Below are positions 1-4,906 of a stretch of 5,337 nt of DNA, one piece after another. Made by a program: the position numbers and the translations under genes. This stretch comes from Atopobium sp. (lineage in GTDB: Bacteria > Actinomycetota > Coriobacteriia > Coriobacteriales > Atopobiaceae), in assembly GCA_015259035.1 (NCBI GenBank), contig JABZHC010000002.1:79918-85254 (forward strand). The letters run 5' to 3'. The notes under the pieces are model-generated. The model made no database searches. It was not told the DNA's origin and saw only the letters and a program-made list of their open reading frames with translations. The number at the start of each line of letters is the position of its first letter. Positions within the stretch are counted from its first letter, which is position 1.

Positions 1-1035
1 AGCGGGATTATGAATTGAGGTTTCTAGCAAACTAGCAAGTTTGAAGAGCTGTGGCCTGTAGATGAGTGTAGAAATCATCAAAATAGTGTGAGCTGGGAAA
101 TAAAGTGCGTTGAAGTACAACTGATTGCTGTAAGAAAGTGTGCCTTCCATGGCAAACTTTGGCAGCGAGTCAATAAGGTTGTAGAGGAAAAGTGCTAAAA
201 AGAGAGGCCAGCACTGTACAAAGATATCTTTGATGTTTGCAAGTTTGATGTGCACGCTTTTATCGGTCTCAAGAATGGCTAGGGGGGCAGAAACAAATAG
301 CAGGGTGATAAGAGCACAAATGCCCATGCTCCAGCTTGCCCATACAAGATTTCTGGTAACAAACAACACAACAGTAAAGAGAATAAAACTGGCACTACAC
401 CTAAGAGCTTGACTGAGTCCTGCGAGGTAGAGTTTGTCTTTTTGCTGAAGACGACCTTCGTAGACATCAGCCATACCGTCAACTGCTCTAAAGAGCAAAG
501 CTCCCGTACAGATAGAAAACATGGGCTCGGTATACCCTTTAAAGAAGCACCAAATAAGACCTGCTATTACCGTGACAACAACGGTAGCTGCGCGTTGAAT
601 CTGGTAATCAGAAAAACTACGTTGTTCAGCTATGTCGGAAACTTGATACGTGCGAACACCATATTGGGCAATAAATAACAAAAGCGTTGCCACAACAAAT
701 GCCATGGAAAAAAGTCCTGCTTGTTCAATACCAACAAGCTGGGAGCAAACAACAGTTAAAAGCGGGAAAAGTGCACCCCAGGCACCTTGTCCAAGTGCAT
801 TGAAGAGATAATCCTGGGACGTTTGATGTGCCAAGTATTGCTCGTCTTGATTAGCAATATCGCCAGAGATCACGGCAGAGAGAAGCCTGGTCCACCATGT
901 AACCACAATGCCAGGTTGACCCCCGTTTGTGCGCGAGTCATCAAGCTCATAGCGAGGTGTGCGAAGGCGCTCTACCTGCTTATGTACGGAAGAATTGTTG
1001 TACGCAGTACGACTTTTCTTGAATGGATTGAGCAT
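1..1035 (-). CDS. Polysaccharide/lipopolysaccharide flippase-like membrane protein (MATE/MVF, Wzx-type), 3' end cut by window edge
   Basis: The ATG at 1035-1033 opens a frame that stays open to position 1, giving 345 residues without a stop. An in-frame TGA at 1083-1081 closes it upstream, and no other ATG lies between, so the start is well constrained; AGG sits 6 nt before it. Residues 1-70 are polar and probably cytosolic. Hydrophobic segments follow at about 80-100, 105-124, 148-165, 171-186, 210-227, 231-254, 271-289 and 307-326, eight of the 12-14 expected in the family. The stretch GLFSMAFVVATLLLFIAQYG followed by VRTYQVSD (residues 107-134) is the typical second helix and loop of Wzx-like flippases, and PLFLALFLYNLIDSLPKFAM (277-296) is the typical mid-protein helix. 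Family members move undecaprenyl-linked sugars across the membrane for capsule, teichoic-acid-like or other surface glycans. The substrate cannot be read from sequence. Divergently transcribed from ppc; the left neighbours are outside the window. Confidence 0.82.
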   Translation of the reverse strand, partial: MLNPFKKSRTAYNNSSVHKQVERLRTPRYELDDSRTNGGQPGIVVTWWTRLLSAVISGDIANQDEQYLAHQTSQDYLFNALGQGAWGALFPLLTVVCSQLVGIEQAGLFSMAFVVATLLLFIAQYGVRTYQVSDIAEQRSFSDYQIQRAATVVVTVIAGLIWCFFKGYTEPMFSICTGALLFRAVDGMADVYEGRLQQKDKLYLAGLSQALRCSASFILFTVVLFVTRNLVWASWSMGICALITLLFVSAPLAILETDKSVHIKLANIKDIFVQCWPLFLALFLYNLIDSLPKFAMEGTLSYSNQLYFNALYFPAHTILMISTLIYRPQLFKLASLLETSIHNPA

Positions 1036-1072
1036 GTAAAACCTAAAATCTTCTTTAACGTGGCCAGAAACT

Positions 1073-1084
1073 TTGATATATCAA
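1073..1084. promoter_or_regulatory. 12-bp perfect palindrome, candidate operator for the flippase gene
   Basis: TTGATATATCAA is a perfect palindrome. It lies about 38 bp before the flippase start codon and just downstream of the candidate -10 at 1099-1094, where a repressor could block transcription. The surroundings are AT-rich, so chance is possible. No known regulator is recognised. Confidence 0.3.
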
Positions 1085-1093
1085 TTTTTATTT

Positions 1094-1122
1094 GTTATAT
1101 CGATTGTAGTCCACGATGTACA
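1094..1122 (-). promoter_or_regulatory. Candidate sigma-70-type promoter of the flippase gene
   Basis: On the minus strand, TGTACA (1122-1117, 4 of 6 to the -35 consensus) is followed after 17 nt by TATAAC (1099-1094, 5 of 6 to the -10 consensus). This gives an inferred leader of about 50 nt. The -10 is good and the -35 weak. No other minus-strand pair in 1036-1215 looked better. Confidence 0.35.
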
Positions 1123-1134
1123 TTAGGTAACAGA

Positions 1135-1163
1135 TTGACAAACAATCGTGCGAAGATTGTTAC
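1135..1163 (+). promoter_or_regulatory. Candidate ppc promoter with an inverted repeat filling its spacer
   Basis: A consensus -35 TTGACA (1135-1140) is followed after 17 nt by TGTTAC (1158-1163), which matches the -10 consensus at only 3 of 6 positions. The spacer carries a perfect 7-bp inverted repeat: AACAATC (1141-1147), seven bases, then GATTGTT (1155-1161). A protein bound there would cover the promoter core, or an activator could make up for the weak -10. The promoter is inferred; the repeat is seen directly. Confidence 0.4.
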
Positions 1164-1204
1164 AAAAGGGTATGGTAGATAGTACGTATTCTGAGTCAAG
1201 TGGG

Positions 1205-1210
1205 AAAGGA
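1205..1210 (+). promoter_or_regulatory. Shine-Dalgarno sequence of ppc (decides the start codon)
   Basis: AAAGGA ends at 1210, five bases before the ATG at 1216, which is ideal spacing. The in-frame ATG at 1210 overlaps this ribosome-binding sequence and so is unlikely to be used. Confidence 0.7.
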
Positions 1211-1215
1211 TGAGC

Positions 1216-4083
1216 ATGGCAGGCAATCCTCAAGATTCAAATCTAGAGTCCAGCAATGCTTCTTTTGACGAGAAACCCATCGATGGTGCAACAACTCCTG
1301 AAGTAGCTCAGTCGCTTCTTGAACGACGCGGGAATGAGATTGCTGCTGCTCGTACCCTTATTCAAGCGCTTAAAGCGCCAGCTCCTCTGCGCGATAACCT
1401 TACCTTCTTTTTGCGTTTGGTAAGAAAAGTGCTTGCTGAGTACAATCCAGATCTTCTTACTAGTTTTGACACGTTGTTGGTTGAGGCAATTAAAGCTGGA
1501 CCAGATGATTTGTCTACAACTCGCGCACCTTTGCTGCTTGAGGCAATCAATGCGGTACTCAAAGTAGATTCAGAGAAGGAATCGCTTAATGCTTTTCTGC
1601 GTTTTGCTTCTACCATTGACAGCCTAAGCATGGAAGACTCCGTGCTTCTCATGCGCGCATTTGTCACTTTCTTCCACTTAGCAAATCTTTGTGAAGAGAA
1701 TTATCGCGTTACCAGCCTGCGCTCTCGTGAGGCTTCAGTTGATCCATCTTCTGCAGAAGACCCTATCAATGAGATAACCGTTGCATATAGACAACTTATT
1801 GACGAGTGCGGTGAAGAAGAGGCAAAAGCACGTCTTAATCGTCTTGAGTTCCACCCCGTCTTTACCGCGCACCCAACTGAGGCTCGTCGTAAAAACGTTG
1901 AGCGCCGAATCCGTACCATCTCAGAGCTTCTTGATGAGCGTCAGAGGCTTGGTGGTCCTGCTCGTGTGGAAAACGAGCGTCGCATGCTGCAAGAGATTGA
2001 CGGCCTATTCCGTACGTCTCCTATCGGCCATAAAAAGCCAACTCCTTTGGAGGAGGCAGATACTGTCCTCAACATTTTTGATACCACCCTTTTTGAGATG
2101 GTTCCTTCGGTATATCGCCGCTTTGATAACTGGGTGCTGGGAGAAAACGCTGGTTGTGTGTCGCCTGTCTGCCCACCATTTTTCCGTCCAGGTAGCTGGA
2201 TTGGCTCCGACCGCGACGGTAACCCTAATGTTACCGCCCTGGTTTCTCGCCAAGTTGCCGAGAAGTACCGTGTACACGTACTGCAGGCACTGGCTCGGGC
2301 TACCAAGGAAGTCAGTCGAGGTCTGACGCTTGATGGTATTTCTACTCCAGCTTCGCCTGCGCTTGTCAATCTTTGGGCACAGCAGGTAGAAATGAGCCAG
2401 GCCCTGACCTCTAGGGCTATTGATAAGGCTGGGTCTGAGTTGCACCGTGCGGCAATGCGCGTCATTTCTGGCCGACTCAGCGCCACCATTGAGCGCAATG
2501 CTGACCTGATGTATCAAAACGCTGAAGAGTTTATTGCTGATCTGCGCGTTATTCAGGATTCACTGGCTCAAGCAGGGGCTTTCCGTATTGCCTACGGTCC
2601 TGTTCAGAAGCTTATCTGGCAGGCTCAAACTTTTGGCTTCCACTTGGTGGAGATGGAGTTCCGTCAGCACTCTTTGGTGCACAAGCGTGCGCTTGCAGAT
2701 ATTGAGACACACCCATCAACTGCCGAGAAGCCTGCCAAGCTTGATGCTATGACGCAGGAGGTACTGGACACCTTCCGCTCCATTGGTTCCATTCAAAAGA
2801 AGAACGGCATTAACGCTGCTCGTCGCTATATTATTTCATTTACGCAGTCTGCTCAGGATGTTGAGAATGTCTATAAGCTTGCACGTCTAGCGTTTGCAAA
2901 CGAAGAAGATGTTCCGGTATTAGACGTTATTCCACTCTTTGAGCAAATTGAAGACCTTGAGAATGCTGTTGCCACACTTGACCAGGTAATTCAGCTTCCT
3001 GAGGTGCAGGCGCGTCTTGCTCAGACAGACCGCAAGCTTGAGGTCATGCTGGGCTATTCCGATTCCTCGAAGGATGAGGGACCAACTACGGCAACACTGG
3101 TACTTCATAAGACTCAGGCTGCTTTGGCAGAGTGGGCAGAGAAGAACTCCATTGACCTCATCTTGATGCACGGACGTGGCGGTGCAGTTGGTCGTGGCGG
3201 TGGTCCTGCAAACCGTGCTGTTCTTTCTCAGCCCAAAGGCTCAGTCAACGGTCGCTTTAAACTTACTGAGCAGGGAGAAGTTATTTTTGCTCGCTATGGT
3301 GACCCAACGCTTGCTCGTCGTCACGTAGAGTCCGTTGCTGGAGCAACACTGCTTCAGATGGCACCTTCTATTGAACAGAAGAATACCCAGACAGACGTGA
3401 AGTTTGCTTCGCTCGCGTCTGAGCTTGATAAAGCGTCCAAGCAGCGTTTCTTGGAGCTCATTCACTCCGATGGCTTTGCTGAGTGGTTCTCGGTTGTTAC
3501 CCCTCTGACAGAGATTGGTCTTCTCCCCATTGGTTCAAGACCTGCAAAACGTGGCCTGGGCGCCAAGTCTCTTGATGACTTGCGTGCAATTCCATGGATT
3601 TTCTCCTGGTCACAGGCTCGTATCAACCTGGCTGCTTGGTACGGACTGGGCAGTGCCTGCGAGGCAGTAGGGGATATCGAACGCCTCCGTGAGGCATATA
3701 GAGAGTGGCCGCTGTTCACTACGTTTATCGACAACATTGAGATGTCAATCTCCAAAATTGACGCTCGTATCGCAAGGCTTTATCTGGCTCTGGGTGATCG
3801 CCCTGAACTTTCAGAGATGGTTCTCTCCGAGATGTCGCTAACGCGCAAGTGGGTCCTTGCTATCACCGGTAACAAGTGGCCGTTGGAGAACCGTCGTGTG
3901 CTTGGTCCTGTTATCCGACTGCGTCTGCCATTTGTTAATATTCTCTCGGTTACGCAGGTGCATGCCCTGTCTGAGCTTCGTATAAGGGATGACATGCTTA
4001 CTCCAGAGGAACGTGCAAACATTACGTATTTGATTTTGTGCACCGTGTCTGGTGTTGCCGCAGGTCTGCAGAATACGGGCTGA
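1216..4083 (+). CDS. ppc: Phosphoenolpyruvate carboxylase (EC 4.1.1.31)
   Basis: A cytosolic anaplerotic enzyme that carboxylates PEP with bicarbonate to give oxaloacetate and phosphate. The complete frame encodes 955 aa from the ATG at 1216, chosen for its Shine-Dalgarno spacing; an ATG two codons upstream would give 957. Diagnostic motifs, in order: VFTAHPTEA with the catalytic His219; SWIGSDRDGNPNV (residues 327-339); GYSDSSKDEG (613-622) with Lys619; HGRGGAVGRGGGP (652-664) with Arg654 and Arg660; GSRPAKR (773-779); IPWIFSW near 800; and the C-terminal NTG. By alignment from memory to the E. coli enzyme, the residues that bind the inhibitor aspartate are all present (Arg660, Lys847, Arg903, Asn953), so feedback inhibition is inferred. 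The protein is longer than the 883-aa E. coli enzyme, mainly because of a polar leader of about 57 residues. The usually conserved segment after Arg903 is altered (LPFVNILSVTQ). The gene has its own upstream region and terminator, so it is probably monocistronic. Identity is near certain. Confidence 0.98.
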   Translation: MAGNPQDSNLESSNASFDEKPIDGATTPEVAQSLLERRGNEIAAARTLIQALKAPAPLRDNLTFFLRLVRKVLAEYNPDLLTSFDTLLVEAIKAGPDDLSTTRAPLLLEAINAVLKVDSEKESLNAFLRFASTIDSLSMEDSVLLMRAFVTFFHLANLCEENYRVTSLRSREASVDPSSAEDPINEITVAYRQLIDECGEEEAKARLNRLEFHPVFTAHPTEARRKNVERRIRTISELLDERQRLGGPARVENERRMLQEIDGLFRTSPIGHKKPTPLEEADTVLNIFDTTLFEMVPSVYRRFDNWVLGENAGCVSPVCPPFFRPGSWIGSDRDGNPNVTALVSRQVAEKYRVHVLQALARATKEVSRGLTLDGISTPASPALVNLWAQQVEMSQALTSRAIDKAGSELHRAAMRVISGRLSATIERNADLMYQNAEEFIADLRVIQDSLAQAGAFRIAYGPVQKLIWQAQTFGFHLVEMEFRQHSLVHKRALADIETHPSTAEKPAKLDAMTQEVLDTFRSIGSIQKKNGINAARRYIISFTQSAQDVENVYKLARLAFANEEDVPVLDVIPLFEQIEDLENAVATLDQVIQLPEVQARLAQTDRKLEVMLGYSDSSKDEGPTTATLVLHKTQAALAEWAEKNSIDLILMHGRGGAVGRGGGPANRAVLSQPKGSVNGRFKLTEQGEVIFARYGDPTLARRHVESVAGATLLQMAPSIEQKNTQTDVKFASLASELDKASKQRFLELIHSDGFAEWFSVVTPLTEIGLLPIGSRPAKRGLGAKSLDDLRAIPWIFSWSQARINLAAWYGLGSACEAVGDIERLREAYREWPLFTTFIDNIEMSISKIDARIARLYLALGDRPELSEMVLSEMSLTRKWVLAITGNKWPLENRRVLGPVIRLRLPFVNILSVTQVHALSELRIRDDMLTPEERANITYLILCTVSGVAAGLQNTG

Positions 4084-4169
4084 TGTCACACCGCTTGCCA
4101 TAAGTTTGAGCAAACAATCGTTTATGTTTACGTAAAACTAGTATTACCTGAAATAAAGTTGCAATATTT

Positions 4170-4215
4170 ATAAGGCGAGAAACCACTGGTAGACAGAGTT
4201 TCTCGCCTTATTTTT
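4170..4215 (+). terminator. Rho-independent terminator after ppc
   Basis: A perfect 14-bp stem, ATAAGGCGAGAAAC (4170-4183) with GTTTCTCGCCTTAT (4198-4211), encloses a 14-nt loop and runs into TTTTT (4211-4215). It lies 86 bp after the ppc stop and separates ppc from the feo promoter region. On the opposite strand the T run is poor and no minus-strand gene converges on it, so it most likely acts on ppc only. Confidence 0.93.
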
Positions 4216-4236
4216 ACTTTAATTATTAAATGAAAG

Positions 4237-4265
4237 TTGAATTACCTTAACTTTTAGTTGATACT
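4237..4265 (+). promoter_or_regulatory. Candidate feo operon promoter
   Basis: TTGAAT (4237-4242) is followed after 17 nt by GATACT (4260-4265), each matching the consensus at 4 of 6 positions. Transcription would start near 4272, giving a leader of about 50 nt before feoA1. It lies beyond the ppc terminator, where an independent feo promoter is expected. The match is only moderate. Confidence 0.35.
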
Positions 4266-4280
4266 AATGAAGTAAAAGTT
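4249..4280. promoter_or_regulatory. 8-bp inverted repeat spanning the candidate feo -10 region
   Basis: AACTTTTA (4249-4256) and TAAAAGTT (4273-4280) are exact reverse complements separated by 16 bp, and they flank the candidate -10 at 4260-4265. A further AAAGTT at 4233-4238 is also inverted relative to the left arm. The repeats are seen directly; a role as operator is inferred. The AT-richness of the region makes chance matches more likely. Confidence 0.3.
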
Positions 4281-4287
4281 CGAAAGA

Positions 4288-4302
4288 GCAAACTTAGTTT
4301 GC
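4288..4302. promoter_or_regulatory. 15-bp perfect palindrome upstream of feoA1, candidate metal-repressor operator
   Basis: GCAAACT-T-AGTTTGC has perfect 7-bp arms around one central base. It starts about 16 bp downstream of the predicted transcription start and ends 12 bp before the G-run ribosome-binding site. feo operons are commonly repressed by iron- or manganese-sensing Fur or DtxR-family proteins bound to such dyads, so this position fits. The sequence does not match the classic DtxR/IdeR or Fur box well enough to name the regulator. Confidence 0.5.
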
Positions 4303-4314
4303 CTACGTTATTTT

Positions 4315-4320
4315 GGGGGG
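4315..4320 (+). promoter_or_regulatory. G-run ribosome-binding site of feoA1
   Basis: GGGGGG ends four bases before the in-frame ATG at 4325. It is the only purine-rich stretch close enough to serve as a Shine-Dalgarno sequence. The ATG at 4321 is out of frame with FeoA, and the in-frame TTG at 4313 would put the G-run inside the gene, so 4325 is the preferred start. Confidence 0.55.
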
Positions 4321-4324
4321 ATGC

Positions 4325-4591
4325 ATGGATACAGAAAAGACCTCACAGGGTCCTGCAAATTCTGGTCCAGTTCTTCCTCTTGCCATGCTTGGTGAGGGAG
4401 AGACTGCGTTGATCGTAACGGTTAAGGGTGCTTCTGATCTTCGCCAGCACCTCTCAACACTTGGTTTTGTTGAGGGCGCCGAGGTAAAGGTTATTTCACG
4501 CGTCAACGGCGACGTTATTGTTAGCGTTAAGGGTGCACGACTTGGACTGAACCGTCAGATGTCGTCGCACATCATGGTTTCTCCGCTCTAA
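4325..4591 (+). CDS. feoA: FeoA-family ferrous iron transport protein A (first paralogue)
   Basis: A small cytosolic SH3-like beta-barrel protein (88 aa) of the kind that accompanies the Fe(II) transporter FeoB and is thought to modulate it. After a polar leader of about 15 residues, the FeoA fold spans residues 17-86: LAMLGEGETALIVTVKG, then a helix ending in HLSTLGFVEGAEVKVISR (residues 42-59), and the closing strands NGDVIVSVKGARLGLNRQMS with HIMV. The LGF-x-x-G-x-x-V turn and VKGxRLGLNR strand are typical of the family. No membrane segment or signal peptide is visible. It heads the operon, 69 bp before a second feoA and upstream of feoB. It differs clearly from the second copy, with a longer N-terminus and NGDVIVSVKG where the other has APLGDPIELTVRG, so the two are old paralogues rather than a recent duplication. 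The symbol is shared with the downstream gene. Confidence 0.9.
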   Translation: MDTEKTSQGPANSGPVLPLAMLGEGETALIVTVKGASDLRQHLSTLGFVEGAEVKVISRVNGDVIVSVKGARLGLNRQMSSHIMVSPL

Positions 4592-4608
4592 ACACTTTGT
4601 TGTATTGC

Positions 4609-4633
4609 GCTGCTGGTAAAACCCGCGGCTTTT
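4609..4633 (+). terminator. Imperfect hairpin with short T run between feoA1 and feoA2, possible attenuator
   Basis: GCTGCTGGT (4609-4617) pairs with ACCCGCGGC (4621-4629) across an AAA loop, with one mismatch (T4614/C4624) and one G-U pair. Four Ts follow (4630-4633). This resembles a weak intrinsic terminator or a processing/stabilising stem that could set the ratio of FeoA1 to FeoA2-FeoB. The T run is short, so much read-through would be expected. Confidence 0.35.
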
Positions 4634-4660
4634 AATACGTGTTTCGATGAAAGGAAGGTT

Positions 4661-4906
4661 ATGGCAACTCTGAAAGAAGTTAAGGTGGGGGAGAGTTGCA
4701 CGGTTGCTGCGCTAAAGGGTGTAGGCGCCGTGAAACGTCGCATCATGGACATGGGCCTTACTAAGGGCACTGAGGTTTACGTCAAAAAAGTAGCACCACT
4801 GGGAGACCCAATTGAGCTCACAGTTCGTGGCTACGAGCTTTCTATCCGCAAGGATGAAGCTGCAAGCATTGAAGTAGTAGACGTTCACAAGGTAGAGGAA
4901 GCCTAA
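4661..4906 (+). CDS. feoA: FeoA-family ferrous iron transport protein A (second paralogue)
   Basis: An 81-aa cytosolic FeoA protein, essentially one SH3-like barrel with no leader. Family features are LKEVKVGESCTVAALKG (residues 4-20), VKRRIMDMGLTKGTEVYV (24-41), and the signature APLGDPIELTVRGYELSIRK (45-64), then a closing strand ASIEVVDV. The ATG at 4661 has AAAGGA at 4650-4655 with five bases between. Its stop codon overlaps the feoB start by one base (TAATG at 4904-4908), so it is probably translationally coupled to feoB and is the more likely direct FeoB partner. That partnership is inferred from position. Family members are thought to bind the cytosolic part of FeoB and affect Fe(II) uptake. 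Confidence 0.93.
   Translation: MATLKEVKVGESCTVAALKGVGAVKRRIMDMGLTKGTEVYVKKVAPLGDPIELTVRGYELSIRKDEAASIEVVDVHKVEEA

Noticed and set aside
230..678. Short open frames on the plus strand (230-412, 409-678) and an alternative minus-strand frame (279-482)
   Set aside because: All overlap the long membrane-protein frame that runs from 1035 to the left edge. That frame has coherent helices and family motifs and explains the region.
787..1182. 131-codon plus-strand open frame opposite the flippase start and intergenic region
   Set aside because: It lies antisense to the flippase frame, its product has no recognisable domain or sensible composition, and it crosses the promoter region.
1210..1215. 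ppc start at the first in-frame ATG (1210)
   Set aside because: The Shine-Dalgarno AAAGGA overlaps this ATG, leaving no spacing; the ATG at 1216 has five bases and is preferred.
1362..4113. Many open frames opposite or out of frame with ppc, including 185- and 181-codon ones
   Set aside because: They are shadows of the highly conserved PEP carboxylase frame, with no family motifs and arginine/serine-rich compositions typical of wrong frames.
4127..4136. 10-bp palindrome TTTACGTAAA downstream of ppc
   Set aside because: It is short, AT-rich and lies between the ppc stop and its terminator with no gene start nearby, so a regulatory role is not supported.
4256..4274. Fur box near the AT-rich feo promoter
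   Set aside because: The sequence GATACTAATGAAG only partly resembles the GATAATGAT repeat units, and no second inverted unit is present.
4293..4311. DtxR/IdeR-type iron box upstream of feoA1
   Set aside because: The best alignment to the 19-bp consensus gave only about 11 matches and broke the dyad symmetry. The palindrome at 4288-4302 is the better-supported element.
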